A DNA stretch of 22,029 nt from a virus. The notes under the pieces are model-generated. The model was given only the letters and a program-made list of their open reading frames with translations, ran no database searches and was not told the DNA's origin. This document shows, one piece after another, positions 1-7,804 of the stretch (position 1 is the stretch's first letter; every line of letters begins with the position of its first letter). The position numbers were made by a program, and so were the translations under genes. Location of the stretch: IMG/VR virus record IMGVR_UViG_3300023257_000138, positions 1 through 22,029 of that record. One strand, written 5' to 3'.

Positions 1-1151
1 TTTACCAAATCTGTTATTTTTTTTTCTTTTTCTGTTACTTCTTCTGTTTGTCCTTGTACATTTTGTGATCCAGGTGTTTGTATTATTTGTGTCGTTGGTG
101 TTTGTGCTATTTGTGACCCTTGTGAATCACTTTGTGAATCACTTTGTTCTTTAGATGTTTGTGTAAGATTTGTGTTTGTTTTTTGAGGAGTTTTTGCTAA
201 TCCAGTTTCAGCTTCCACCAATAATATATTTTCATTAACTTGAATACCTTGTTTTTCTATTTCATTTTTAATTTTTTTATATTCTTTTTTAATTTGACTA
301 ATATCATTAGTATCTGGATATAATCTTTTATTCCAATTTTTCTTAAATTTTGATAATTGTGGATTTTTATCTATAATATCATTTATTATCCCCAAATAAC
401 TTTTATCTAAATTTATTCTTTTATTATAATCTTCTTCAGATATTGTTTTTGTTGTTCTTGGTAATTCTGTTAATTTATTTTTTAATTCTTCTAATGGTGT
501 TGTATCTAATTTATTCTTTTTTATTATCTCAATTTCAGTAGATAATTTATTATTAATAAAAGAGATCATTGCCAAATCATTATCTGATAAATTATCTTTA
601 TTAATATAATTTATTATAGATTTTATCATTGTTATCTGATTTGAATATGTTTTTTTAAATTGTTTTTTTTCTTTTTTAAATCTTTTAACTTTTACTAATT
701 TCTCTTGACCTTGAATAAGTTGTTCTTTATTTATTTTTTCTTCATGTGCTGGCAGTGCTAAAAAAGTTGATATTTTTTCATCAACATCAATTTTTGTTTT
801 AAGTTTTTTTATATTGTTTTCAGTATTTCCATTTTTTTGAATTGTTGTCTGAATTGCATCCAATGTTATTGATTTTACAACTTCTAATTTTTCAGCTTCT
901 ATCCCCATTTCATAAAATGTTGCAACAATAGCTTTTAAATATTCATCTTTAATTTCATCACTTAATTTTCTTAATTTTCTTTTATATACATTTTTCATAG
1001 CAAAACTAAAAGTTTTATTAATTGCTCTACCTATTAAAGATTGACTAAAACCTGTACGATTTGAGAAATCCATACTTTCATTTATTGAATTATATTTTTC
1101 TCCTAATAATTTAAAATTATCTTGTGAAATTATATTTTTAAAATTTTCCAT
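1..1151 (-). CDS. Partial phage protein, helical with Gln/Ser/Thr-rich C-terminal region; runs off left edge
   Basis: An uninterrupted frame starts at ATG 1151-1149 and runs 383 codons off the left edge, so the C-terminus is missing. The product is Lys/Glu-rich and probably mostly helical up to about residue 320. It then becomes a low-complexity Gln/Ser/Thr region (residues ~325-370) with SDSQSDSQ and repeated QTP. I do not recognise the family. Two sites fit the T4-type prohead protease pattern [IL]-x-E: I-N-E|S at residues 23-26 and L-V-E|A at 311-314. A structural or head-associated role is therefore possible, but this is inference. The start lies 1 base after the stop of the upstream gene (1153-1566), which suggests translational coupling in one transcript. 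There is no Shine-Dalgarno sequence. Confidence 0.8.
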   Translation of the reverse strand, partial: MENFKNIISQDNFKLLGEKYNSINESMDFSNRTGFSQSLIGRAINKTFSFAMKNVYKRKLRKLSDEIKDEYLKAIVATFYEMGIEAEKLEVVKSITLDAIQTTIQKNGNTENNIKKLKTKIDVDEKISTFLALPAHEEKINKEQLIQGQEKLVKVKRFKKEKKQFKKTYSNQITMIKSIINYINKDNLSDNDLAMISFINNKLSTEIEIIKKNKLDTTPLEELKNKLTELPRTTKTISEEDYNKRINLDKSYLGIINDIIDKNPQLSKFKKNWNKRLYPDTNDISQIKKEYKKIKNEIEKQGIQVNENILLVEAETGLAKTPQKTNTNLTQTSKEQSDSQSDSQGSQIAQTPTTQIIQTPGSQNVQGQTEEVTEKEKKITDLV

Positions 1152-1152
1152 T

Positions 1153-1566
1153 TTATTTTTTCATTTTTAGATTTAAACCTTTATATAAATTTTTAATACC
1201 ATTTAACATAAAAGAATCATTTTCAAATATTAATACAGAATTTTTATTCTTTATTGAATCATATATAATTGTCCCATTATATTTTAAATAAAAATGTTCT
1301 CCACTTTTTGCAATTCTTTTAAATATTTCTTTATCAGTTAATTCTCTTAACACTTCTTCAATTTTTTCATCAATTTTTTCATCAACTTTTTCAACAACTT
1401 TTCCAATATTTTTTTCAATATTTTTTTCAATTGGTATTTTTATTTTTTTAGTTTTTTTAGTTTTTCTTACTTTTTTTAATGGTTTTGTTGTACTTATATC
1501 ACTCATTAATTCTCCATCACCCTTATATTCATAAACACCATTTAATACCTCTGACTTTTTTACCAT
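1153..1566 (-). CDS. Small Lys/Glu-rich phage protein of unknown function
   Basis: The 137-residue product starts at ATG 1566-1564. Residues ~30-45 are a basic patch (KKVRKTKKTKKIK). Residues ~46-75 are a repetitive EK/DEK stretch (EKNIEKNIGKVVEKVDEKID) likely to form a charged helix or coiled coil. The C-terminal ~60 residues (from TDKEIFKRI) look like a small folded domain with alternating hydrophobics. No catalytic motif or membrane segment is visible and I do not recognise the family. It is first in a two-gene unit with the partial gene downstream. The 83-base gap to the divergent gene at 1650 contains several TATATA-type AT boxes that may serve both directions. Confidence 0.75.
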   Translation of the reverse strand: MVKKSEVLNGVYEYKGDGELMSDISTTKPLKKVRKTKKTKKIKIPIEKNIEKNIGKVVEKVDEKIDEKIEEVLRELTDKEIFKRIAKSGEHFYLKYNGTIIYDSIKNKNSVLIFENDSFMLNGIKNLYKGLNLKMKK

Positions 1567-1577
1567 AATTTAATCTA

Positions 1578-1648
1578 AAATTTTTATTTATATATAAAAA
1601 TAATCATAGTATATATAAAAATTTCAATTTGTTTTTTTATATATAAAT
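1578..1648. promoter_or_regulatory. Divergent AT-rich promoter region with TATATA boxes
   Basis: This gap separates two divergent genes (start codons at 1566 minus and 1650 plus). It contains three copies of a TATATA(A) box, around 1588-1596, 1611-1618 and 1639-1646. Similar boxes precede other gene starts in the window, which suggests a phage-specific (T4-late-like) promoter element. In a genome this AT-rich the assignment is tentative. Confidence 0.3.
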
Positions 1649-1649
1649 T

Positions 1650-2747
1650 ATGTCAAAAAAATTAACTACCAAAGAATTTATTCTGAAAGCAAATATTGTT
1701 CATAATAATAAATATAATTATTCATTGGTAAATTACATTAATTCAAAATCTAAAGTTATAATTATCTGTCCTATTCATGGAGAATTTGAACAAACTCCAA
1801 GAAAACACTTAATTGGACAAGCTTGTTCAAAATGTAATCAAGTAAATCTACAAAAAAAATACAATAAAGAATTTATTAAAAATGTTCAATTAATTTATAA
1901 TAATAAATATGATTATTCATTGGTAAATTATATTAATAATTCAACTAAAATAAAAATTATTTGTCCTATACATGGAATATTTAATGTAAGTCCAAGTAAT
2001 CATTTAAATGGTAGTGAATGTAAAATATGTTCTAATAAACCAATAACTAATATTAAAGAATTTAAATTAAAAGCATCAAAAAAACATAATAATAAATTTG
2101 ATTATTCTTTAGTTAATTATATTAATAGTAAAACGAAAGTAAAAATAATTTGCCCTATTCATGGAATTTTTGAACAACTCCCAAATAATCATTTATTTGG
2201 TTATGGTTGTGGGAAATGTGGCAAAACAAAAAATTATAAACAAAATGATTTTATATTAAATGCGACAAAAACACATCATAACAAATTTGATTATTCAATA
2301 GTTAATTATAAAAATAATAGAACAAAAGTAAAAATAATTTGTCCTATTCATGGAATTTTTGAACAAACACCAAACAATCATCTTTCTAAAAAAGGTTGTA
2401 AAAAATGTAATGAAAGTAAAGGAGAAAAAGAAATATCATTATTTTTAATAAACAATAAAATAATACATAATAAACAACAAAAATTTGAAAATTGTAAATA
2501 TAAACAAAAATTAAAATTTGATTTTTATTTACCAACTCATAACATATGTGTAGAATTTGATGGCAAACAACATTTTAAATCAATTAAATATTGGGGTGGT
2601 GAAAAAGATTTTATAATTAGACAAAAACGAGATCAAATAAAAAATATATACTGTAAAGAAAATAATATTAAATTATTAAGAATTAAATATAATGAAAATA
2701 TTAATGAAAAATTAACAACATTTTTTAATGAAAATATTAAAATATAA
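1650..2747 (+). CDS. EDxHD (Vsr-fold) homing endonuclease with four zinc-finger-like DNA-binding repeats
   Basis: The 365-residue protein has two parts. Residues ~10-253 hold four tandem ~55-residue repeats, each of the form HNNKYxYSLVNYxN...IICPIHGxF...NHL...CxxC. Each ends with paired Cys/His (for example C40/H43 with C59/C62), consistent with a small zinc-binding DNA-recognition module (DUF723-type). Residues ~257-347 form the nuclease: GEKEI (E259/E261), FDFYLP (D291), FDGKQHF (D304, H308), KRDQIK (D328) and a final KLLRIKY strand. This matches the EDxHD homing endonuclease family related to Vsr, of which I-Bth0305I is the characterised member. The gene overlaps the start of the next gene by 20 bases and has a close but truncated relative at 21509-21958. 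It is a free-standing mobile gene; its target is unknown. Confidence 0.85.
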   Translation: MSKKLTTKEFILKANIVHNNKYNYSLVNYINSKSKVIIICPIHGEFEQTPRKHLIGQACSKCNQVNLQKKYNKEFIKNVQLIYNNKYDYSLVNYINNSTKIKIICPIHGIFNVSPSNHLNGSECKICSNKPITNIKEFKLKASKKHNNKFDYSLVNYINSKTKVKIICPIHGIFEQLPNNHLFGYGCGKCGKTKNYKQNDFILNATKTHHNKFDYSIVNYKNNRTKVKIICPIHGIFEQTPNNHLSKKGCKKCNESKGEKEISLFLINNKIIHNKQQKFENCKYKQKLKFDFYLPTHNICVEFDGKQHFKSIKYWGGEKDFIIRQKRDQIKNIYCKENNIKLLRIKYNENINEKLTTFFNENIKI

Positions 2748-3498
2748 TAAATTTAAATTTTTGAATGAATCCTACTCCGATTTTAACCAATTCTCTCAAA
2801 TGGGAATGGGTCCAAGTCCTCTTGGACCAGGATATGGATTCGCTGTAGATAAATCATTATCTATTTATGGGAATCAGGACTCACCTTATGTCGATCAATA
2901 TGCCAGAACACCAATGTTTGTAAATACTCTTATGGGTGTCATTAAAAATCTATACAAAGACACTATTAATAGTTATACTGGAATTAAACATGATCAATTT
3001 TTAGAAGATGTTGATTTATATACTAATTTAAAAATATTAAGAATAAACACTAATGAAAATTTAACATTAGATGTTTATATTTCATTTACATTTAATGAAG
3101 AAGAATTTTTTGGAGTTTATAAAAAATTTAACTGGATTGAAAGAGAAGAATTAAAAACAGATTTATTTTCTGATTCACAATTCACATATATTGATGGTAA
3201 TTATATATTAAAATTAGATAATTATTTATTTCAAATTTTAACTAATTGGTTTAAACCCAAGAACTTAAAATATTTAAATTTAAATAAAGATGGTATAATA
3301 TGTAGAGATAAGATGGGAAATAAATTTTTATTACCTGAAAATTCAATAATTAATGTTGTTGGATCAAATGTTGATAAAGATGATAATACTTATATTGTAT
3401 TTGAATATAAAGAAGAAAAATATATTATTAATAAAAATAATTATTATTTCTTTAATTATTGGTTTGAAGAATATAATGAAAAAGAAGAATTAATTTAA
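2728..3498 (+). CDS. Putative capsid-targeted virion protein (CTS-like N-terminus), unknown function
   Basis: The 256-residue protein starts at ATG 2728, inside the last codons of the upstream endonuclease. The N-terminus MKILKYNKFKFLNE|S matches the amphipathic, Lys/Phe-rich pattern shared with the genes at 17836, 18224 and 21531. It ends in L-N-E, which fits the T4 gp21 protease rule [IL]-x-E. A Gly/Pro-rich stretch follows (GMGPSPLGPGYGFA, residues ~26-39), then a mixed alpha/beta body rich in aromatic and acidic residues (for example FNWIEREELKTDLF). The first ~230 bases are noticeably less AT-rich than the flanks, suggesting stronger protein-level constraint. There is no signal peptide, membrane segment or enzyme motif. 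I infer an internal head or other virion component; the body is not recognised. Confidence 0.75.
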   Translation: MKILKYNKFKFLNESYSDFNQFSQMGMGPSPLGPGYGFAVDKSLSIYGNQDSPYVDQYARTPMFVNTLMGVIKNLYKDTINSYTGIKHDQFLEDVDLYTNLKILRINTNENLTLDVYISFTFNEEEFFGVYKKFNWIEREELKTDLFSDSQFTYIDGNYILKLDNYLFQILTNWFKPKNLKYLNLNKDGIICRDKMGNKFLLPENSIINVVGSNVDKDDNTYIVFEYKEEKYIINKNNYYFFNYWFEEYNEKEELI

Positions 3499-3500
3499 TA

Positions 3501-4150
3501 ATGAAATATTTAAAAACATTTGAAAATAAAAATTCAAAAAATACAGAAATAACTTTCTATTCAACATCAATGGAATATGGTCAGTTTTCAAAAACTATAT
3601 TTAATTGTATTCTTTCTGGAACCCCATTTGATAATTTAAATGATGCAAAGACTTGGTTAGATGACAAAGTAGATTATATTTATAAAACTTTTGAATTTGA
3701 TATTGTTTTTGATTGGTTAATTATTAATTTCACATCAACTGATAAATCTGTTCATAATATTAAAATAATTAAATCAATTCCCGGTGATTTAGTTTTTGAA
3801 GATGAAGAATCTGAGGAATCTGAAAAATCAGAAAAACCAAAAAAAAAATTGAAAAACCAAAAAAAGAATATAAATCTGTTTGGTTAGAACCTGATGGTAA
3901 AAGACATATTGTTGGATTTGCTAAACATAATCATTTTGCTTCACAATATTTAAGAAAAAAGAAAATAAAACGGAATGATGATGGTTATGCTTATGAAGAA
4001 TTAGAAAATATGGGCTGGGCAAGAATTTTAGGTTGGACAGATCCACCTACTTTTGTTTTGCCTAATAAAATTGGGCCAAAACTTATGAAAGCAATTAAAG
4101 ATTATTGTCAGTCAAATGGTGTTAAATATCCAGATAGAGTTACTTATTAA
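3501..4150 (+). CDS. Small phage protein split by a -1 frameshift at an A10 run
   Basis: The frame from ATG 3501 (MKYLKTFENKN, similar to the CTS-like starts but without the L-N-E site) stops at 3887. The -1 frame continues cleanly to TAA 4148-4150. The junction is a run of ten A at 3839-3848. Reading one A twice turns the ending KKKLKNQKKNINLFG into KKKIEKPKKEYKSVWLEP and adds a plausible ~100-residue domain ending GWARILGWTDPP...YPDRVTY. The joined product would be about 216 residues: an N-terminal domain, an acidic/basic linker (EDEESEESEKSEKPKK) and this C-terminal domain. Programmed ribosomal or polymerase slippage, a real mutation, or a homopolymer sequencing error would all look the same here. 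The 3' end overlaps the convergent gene by 11 bases. Confidence 0.7.
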
Positions 4151-4484
4151 TAATTTTTTTTAATTTTTTTTCTCGAATAATATTGATAAATGTTGTATAA
4201 CTAATAGAGAAATCAATATCAGAACTATGATAATATCTCCAATTCCATCCTACATAATCACCTGGTTTTAACTCAAAAGTGGTTAGGAAACTATTATTAC
4301 GTTTATCCCGAAAATATCTATTTGTACAATCACTTTTATGATAAAAATAAATAATAATTCGATTATTAAAAATTGGTAAATCAATATACCATTTAGATAT
4401 TGGTTCATTACTAATACTAAGGATTTCTTTTATTTTTTGATATTCTTTTAAAGAATATATTTGAATTTTCAAATTTCTATTCAT
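4140..4484 (-). CDS. Tandem paralogue B, unknown function
   Basis: The 114-residue protein is a recognisable duplicate of the gene directly upstream (4477-4761). Both begin MNR-x-LKIQI-x-SLKE, contain NEPI-x-x-W near residue 30, and end with DIDF-x-I-x-YTTFIN-x-x-RE-x-K. The middle differs: this copy has an extra segment (residues ~55-85, including RDKRNNSFLTTF). Alternating hydrophobic and aromatic residues suggest a small alpha/beta domain; I see no catalytic motif. The start codon overlaps the end of the upstream copy by 8 bases, so the pair is probably translationally coupled. The 3' end runs into the convergent plus-strand gene ending at 4150. Confidence 0.75.
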   Translation of the reverse strand: MNRNLKIQIYSLKEYQKIKEILSISNEPISKWYIDLPIFNNRIIIYFYHKSDCTNRYFRDKRNNSFLTTFELKPGDYVGWNWRYYHSSDIDFSISYTTFINIIREKKLKKIINK

Positions 4485-4761
4485 TTTCTAAAATTTTTCT
4501 AAATTTTTCTTCTCGAACAAGATTAATAAATGTTGTATAATTAATTATAAAATCAATATCTCTACTATATTTCCAATCCCAATAATTATATTGTTTTGTA
4601 GATGTACTACGTCTAAAATAAATTATGACTATTTCATCATGTAAATTATTAAAAGATAAATAATCATTTTTCCAATCAAAAATTGGTTCGTTTCCAAGTA
4701 ATTCTTTTACTTTTGCAAGTTCTTTTAAAGAATTTATTTGAATTTTTAGAGTTCTATTCAT
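4477..4761 (-). CDS. Tandem paralogue A, unknown function
   Basis: The 94-residue protein is the shorter member of a duplicated pair with 4140-4484 (MNRTLKIQINSLKEL, NEPIFDW, RDIDFIINYTTFINLVREEK). The start at 4761 lies 1 base after the stop of the ligase-like gene (4763), so all three genes at 4140-5557 appear to form one operon. Conservation of both ends with divergence in the middle suggests duplication followed by specialisation. I do not recognise a domain and give no function. Confidence 0.75.
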   Translation of the reverse strand: MNRTLKIQINSLKELAKVKELLGNEPIFDWKNDYLSFNNLHDEIVIIYFRRSTSTKQYNYWDWKYSRDIDFIINYTTFINLVREEKFRKILENE

Positions 4762-4762
4762 T

Positions 4763-5557
4763 TTAGAGAAATAACATTTTAATTTGTACTAAGGTCATAA
4801 TTTTAATTCCATTTTCTTTTGCAAAAACTATTTTATCAGATACAAAATTTTTATCAGAAACAATTAATAATTTACAATCTTTAGAAATTTCTGTTTTACA
4901 TTCCCAATTTAATTCTTCAAGAACAGAATCTATTTCTTTTCTATCAACAAATCCAGAGATTGTTATAATTTTATCTATTTTTTTAGATTCTACTGCTTTT
5001 TTTTCTTCAAATTTTATTAATTCAACTTCAAATTCTTCAAATTTTTGTAATGATGATTTAATTAAATAATTTAAATCTGAATTTTCATCATTTAATTCTT
5101 CTCTAATATCTAACATTAATCCATCAAAATCTACAAATAATCCTGATAATTTTTGTCCAATTTTTTTAGAGAATGTTTTTCCAATATTCTCTATTTGTAA
5201 TGAAAGAATAGCTTTTTCAATATTAATTGATTTTGTATTTTTTACTGCAATTATAATTTTCTCTAAAGCTCGTCCTCTTTGAAATTCTCCACTATTAACT
5301 AAAGTTATCTCATTGAATTTTTTTGAATCAAATAAATCATAAGAATGAGTAATACCCGCATTTAATAATTTTTCTATTGTAGATGGACCAATTCCTCTAA
5401 TATCTAAGGCAAGAATCCCTTTTTGTAATTTTTTTAATATAACTCCTTTACAAGTTGGATTTTTACACATTAATTTAATAACATCATTTTTTTTACCAAA
5501 ATCAATAACTAATTTTGTATTACATGCAGGACAATATTCAGGAATAAAATTTTTCAT
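4763..5557 (-). CDS. C-terminal half of NAD+-dependent DNA ligase (zinc finger, HhH, BRCT), without adenylation domain
   Basis: The 264-residue protein corresponds to the C-terminal half of bacterial LigA. A C4 zinc finger (C9, C12, C31, C36: YCPACN...CKNPTC) is followed by helix-hairpin-helix DNA-binding segments (LDIRGIGPSTIEKLLNAGI at ~51-69; LQIENIGKTFSKKIG at ~120-134). A BRCT-like domain occupies ~192-264 (DKIITISGFVDRKEI...ILVSDK-type pattern). The adenylation domain with the KxDG lysine is absent, and there is no room for it upstream because a promoter and terminator lie there. Some phages, such as T5, encode NAD+-ligase as two subunits, so the catalytic half may lie elsewhere in this genome. 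A ligase-derived DNA-binding protein is the alternative. A TATCTTTG box lies ~25 bases upstream. Confidence 0.8.
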   Translation of the reverse strand: MKNFIPEYCPACNTKLVIDFGKKNDVIKLMCKNPTCKGVILKKLQKGILALDIRGIGPSTIEKLLNAGITHSYDLFDSKKFNEITLVNSGEFQRGRALEKIIIAVKNTKSINIEKAILSLQIENIGKTFSKKIGQKLSGLFVDFDGLMLDIREELNDENSDLNYLIKSSLQKFEEFEVELIKFEEKKAVESKKIDKIITISGFVDRKEIDSVLEELNWECKTEISKDCKLLIVSDKNFVSDKIVFAKENGIKIMTLVQIKMLFL

Positions 5558-5580
5558 AGTTTTTCTTTTAAATTATAGTA

Positions 5581-5588
5581 CAAAGATA
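5581..5588 (-). promoter_or_regulatory. Bacteroidota-type -7 box (TATCTTTG) upstream of the ligase-like gene
   Basis: On the minus strand this reads TATCTTTG, an exact match to the Bacteroidota -7 element TAnnTTTG. It is 23 bases upstream of the start codon at 5557, giving a short leader. I see no clear -33 TTTG. Confidence 0.5.
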
Positions 5589-5602
5589 CAAAAAAAATTT
5601 GA

Positions 5603-5638
5603 TAAAAAAAATATTCCACCTAAAAAGATGGAATATTT
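5603..5638 (-). terminator. Intrinsic terminator after the 5667-6143 gene
   Basis: A perfect 10-bp inverted repeat (aaatattcca at 5609-5618, tggaatattt at 5629-5638, 10-base loop) is followed on the minus strand by a T-run (from the A-run at 5603-5610). It lies just past the stop of the minus-strand gene 5667-6143 and directly before the promoter box of the next gene, which is the expected place for a terminator. Confidence 0.7.
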
Positions 5639-5666
5639 AAAGAAAAAACATTAATATTATTGATTT

Positions 5667-6143
5667 TTATTTAACCATATGTTTTATATTTTCTAAAAAT
5701 TTTGCTGTAATTTCATCTGGTAAATCTTTCATTTCAATCTTAATAAGTCTAACCTCAGAATCTTTTTCTAAAAACTCATTAAATTCTTGTTGATTTTTTG
5801 TCATATCATCTAATACTTCAGTATAATTTTCAACCATTTTCTCATAATCTTTTTTAAAATCATCTTGATTTAAAATTTTAAATGATTGTGTTCCATTTGG
5901 ATTATAATTTAATACAGGATTTCCTCCTTCATCTTTTTCTGAATGCATTTGACAAAGTGCAGTTCTTTCATTTTCATATTTTTGAAAATCTGGATGTGGT
6001 GCTTTTCTAATAGAGTCAAATACTTTAATTTCATCATCTAAAAGAGCTTTATTTTTAAATACTGCATATGCAAACACTTTACCTTTAATATAATCTACAT
6101 CATTTAAGGCTTCTCTTAATTCAAATATTTCTTTATTCTTCAT
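5667..6143 (-). CDS. DUF1617-like phage protein
   Basis: The 158-residue protein starts MKNKEIFELREALNDV. The body pattern KGKVFAYAVFKNKALLDDEI, then YENERTALC and EKDEGGNPV, resembles the DUF1617-type helical proteins found in many tailed phages, often near head/tail genes. It is predominantly helical and charged, with a coiled-coil-like segment at ~95-135, and has no catalytic or membrane motif. It is a single-gene unit: a terminator lies immediately downstream (5603-5638) and a 137-base AT-rich gap separates it from the MoxR gene upstream. Family assignment is by pattern memory only. Confidence 0.7.
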   Translation of the reverse strand: MKNKEIFELREALNDVDYIKGKVFAYAVFKNKALLDDEIKVFDSIRKAPHPDFQKYENERTALCQMHSEKDEGGNPVLNYNPNGTQSFKILNQDDFKKDYEKMVENYTEVLDDMTKNQQEFNEFLEKDSEVRLIKIEMKDLPDEITAKFLENIKHMVK

Positions 6144-6280
6144 AATTATCTTCTTTTTTTTTATCTATATATTGTAAAAATGTAGTCCAAAACACAAAAA
6201 AATAAAGATTTTTAAAAAAATTAAAAAAAATAGACACACAAAAAAATTGTATATCTATTTTTCAATTATTAATCAATATT

Positions 6281-7543
6281 TTATTTATCCCAAAATGTTT
6301 TTTTAGAATCTTTTGATTCTCCACCTTGAACATGGTTAAGAAGAGTTCTTTGATACTTTGCGAATCTTTTATCTTGCAAAAAAGATAAAATAAATTCATT
6401 TTTCTTAGTATCTAATTTATCGTCAGTTTCGTATTCATATTTTTCATCAACTACCCATAATAAATATGCTGAAACTTCATCTGGACTTAAATCAAGTAAA
6501 AATAACATAATATTTTCTATTTGATTTTTTTTCAAATCTTTTAAATTTATTTCTTTTAAATCATGTAATAATTCTGATTTTTTATCACGAATAAATGTTG
6601 CTTGATTTTCTCTTTTAATTTGTGGATAACGATCCATAATATCTCTGATACTAATTTTTAATACATCTTTTAAATATCTAATAAAGGCTACTGCACCTCC
6701 ACCAATATATCCATGTGCAACTTGTTCTACATCTTTAAACCATGTAGATATTCGTGCATTAAAACCATAATTAGATGTTATATAATCACTTAAAAATGTC
6801 CATGTTCTAGGACTTGCATAAGCAACATCAGTTTCAGTTCTTTGTTTTTTTGCAAGATAATATTGATCTGTATGAACAGTTAAATAACTAACAATAATTG
6901 ATTGAATATGTTCTGTTGCATAATATTTTACCCATTCATCAAAATTCATTTTATGTTTATAATGAATTAAACGACCATTTAATGCAGAATCAAACTCTTC
7001 AACATCAGTTCCATCATCATCTCCTAAGTTTCCTGTTGCCACCATCATAACATAATCTTTAAATTTAAATTCATAACCAATCTCTCTTTCTAAAAGAATT
7101 TGTAATGCAGCATTCCTAACAGCTAATGGTGCTCTATTCAATTCTTCAAAGTGGATAATTGTTGGTGATTGGTTTGCTAAATAAGCCCAATATGGAATGA
7201 TATGATTAAGAAAAGTTGCTTCTCTTGTTTTACCATCTTTAGTTGGAATATCTATTTTGAATTTATCTGGGAATAACCCAACATCAGTTTCATCTAACAT
7301 AGCTAATCTTAAATCAATATATCTTAAACATTTTCCCGATTCAACATGAATCACTTTACTTGCCATTTCTCTTAATGATGTAGATTTAGCAATTCCTGGT
7401 TCAGATGTCAGAAATAATACACCTGATTTAGGATACATCATTTTCCAATATCTTAATTGTTTTTCATTTAAATCTGTTATATCAAATTTACCATCAAATG
7501 TTAAAATTCGTTGTTCAGATTTTATTTTTTTCTTTTTTTCCAT
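6281..7543 (-). CDS. MoxR-like AAA+ ATPase
   Basis: The 420-residue AAA+ protein has a Walker A motif at 47-54 (SEPGIAKS, a variant without the usual glycine before lysine) and a Walker B motif at ~128-134 (TIIHFEE). It then has ELNRAPLAVRNAALQ, as in MoxR family members, sensor 1 MMVATGN at 166-172, and FDSALNGRL at 184-192 supplying a candidate arginine finger. MoxR ATPases typically work with VWA-domain proteins as chaperone-like remodelling pairs, and a VWA protein is encoded 0.8 kb upstream (8370-9965). Phages carry such pairs commonly, but substrates are largely unknown. The gene has its own TATCTTTG promoter box at 7597-7604 and an AT-rich repeat array further upstream, so it may be expressed independently of the VWA gene. 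The C-terminal ~200 residues are helical. Confidence 0.85.
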   Translation of the reverse strand: MEKKKKIKSEQRILTFDGKFDITDLNEKQLRYWKMMYPKSGVLFLTSEPGIAKSTSLREMASKVIHVESGKCLRYIDLRLAMLDETDVGLFPDKFKIDIPTKDGKTREATFLNHIIPYWAYLANQSPTIIHFEELNRAPLAVRNAALQILLEREIGYEFKFKDYVMMVATGNLGDDDGTDVEEFDSALNGRLIHYKHKMNFDEWVKYYATEHIQSIIVSYLTVHTDQYYLAKKQRTETDVAYASPRTWTFLSDYITSNYGFNARISTWFKDVEQVAHGYIGGGAVAFIRYLKDVLKISIRDIMDRYPQIKRENQATFIRDKKSELLHDLKEINLKDLKKNQIENIMLFLLDLSPDEVSAYLLWVVDEKYEYETDDKLDTKKNEFILSFLQDKRFAKYQRTLLNHVQGGESKDSKKTFWDK

Positions 7544-7596
7544 GTATTAAATTTTTTATATATTATTTTTAATTTTTTTAATGATTATTCAGATTG

Positions 7597-7604
7597 CAAA
7601 GATA
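7597..7604 (-). promoter_or_regulatory. Bacteroidota-type -7 box (TATCTTTG) upstream of the MoxR gene
   Basis: The minus strand reads TATCTTTGC, matching TAnnTTTG. It is 53 bases upstream of the start codon at 7543. Confidence 0.5.
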
Positions 7605-7620
7605 ATAAAAAAATTTAAAA

Positions 7621-7743
7621 ACAATTATTTTTTATCTTTTTTTTTATAATTATTTTTTATAATTATTTTTTATAATTATTTTTTATCTTTTTTTTATAAT
7701 TATTCTTTACAATTATTCTTTATAATTATTCTTTATAATTTGT
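7621..7743. repeat. AT-rich 13-bp tandem repeat array upstream of the MoxR promoter
   Basis: The core ATAATTATT (first and sixth copies ACAATTATT) recurs at 7621, 7646, 7659, 7672, 7696, 7709, 7722 and 7735, mostly at exact 13-base spacing. Two larger T-rich spacers (ATC followed by a T-run) make a higher-order duplication. A period of 13 is not a multiple of 3 and no gene covers it. It lies between the stop of 7805-8095 and the MoxR promoter. Possible roles are an UP-like element, a protein-binding or duplex-unwinding element, or slippage-grown filler. Confidence 0.7.
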
Positions 7744-7804
7744 ATTTATTTCTTCATGTGTTGATAATGAAATTAAAGATAAATTTGTAAATAAATCTAA
7801 AATA

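Noticed and set aside
7621-7743. CRISPR-like repeat array
   Set aside because: The repeat core is only 9-13 bases with no unique spacers; it is a simple AT tandem repeat.
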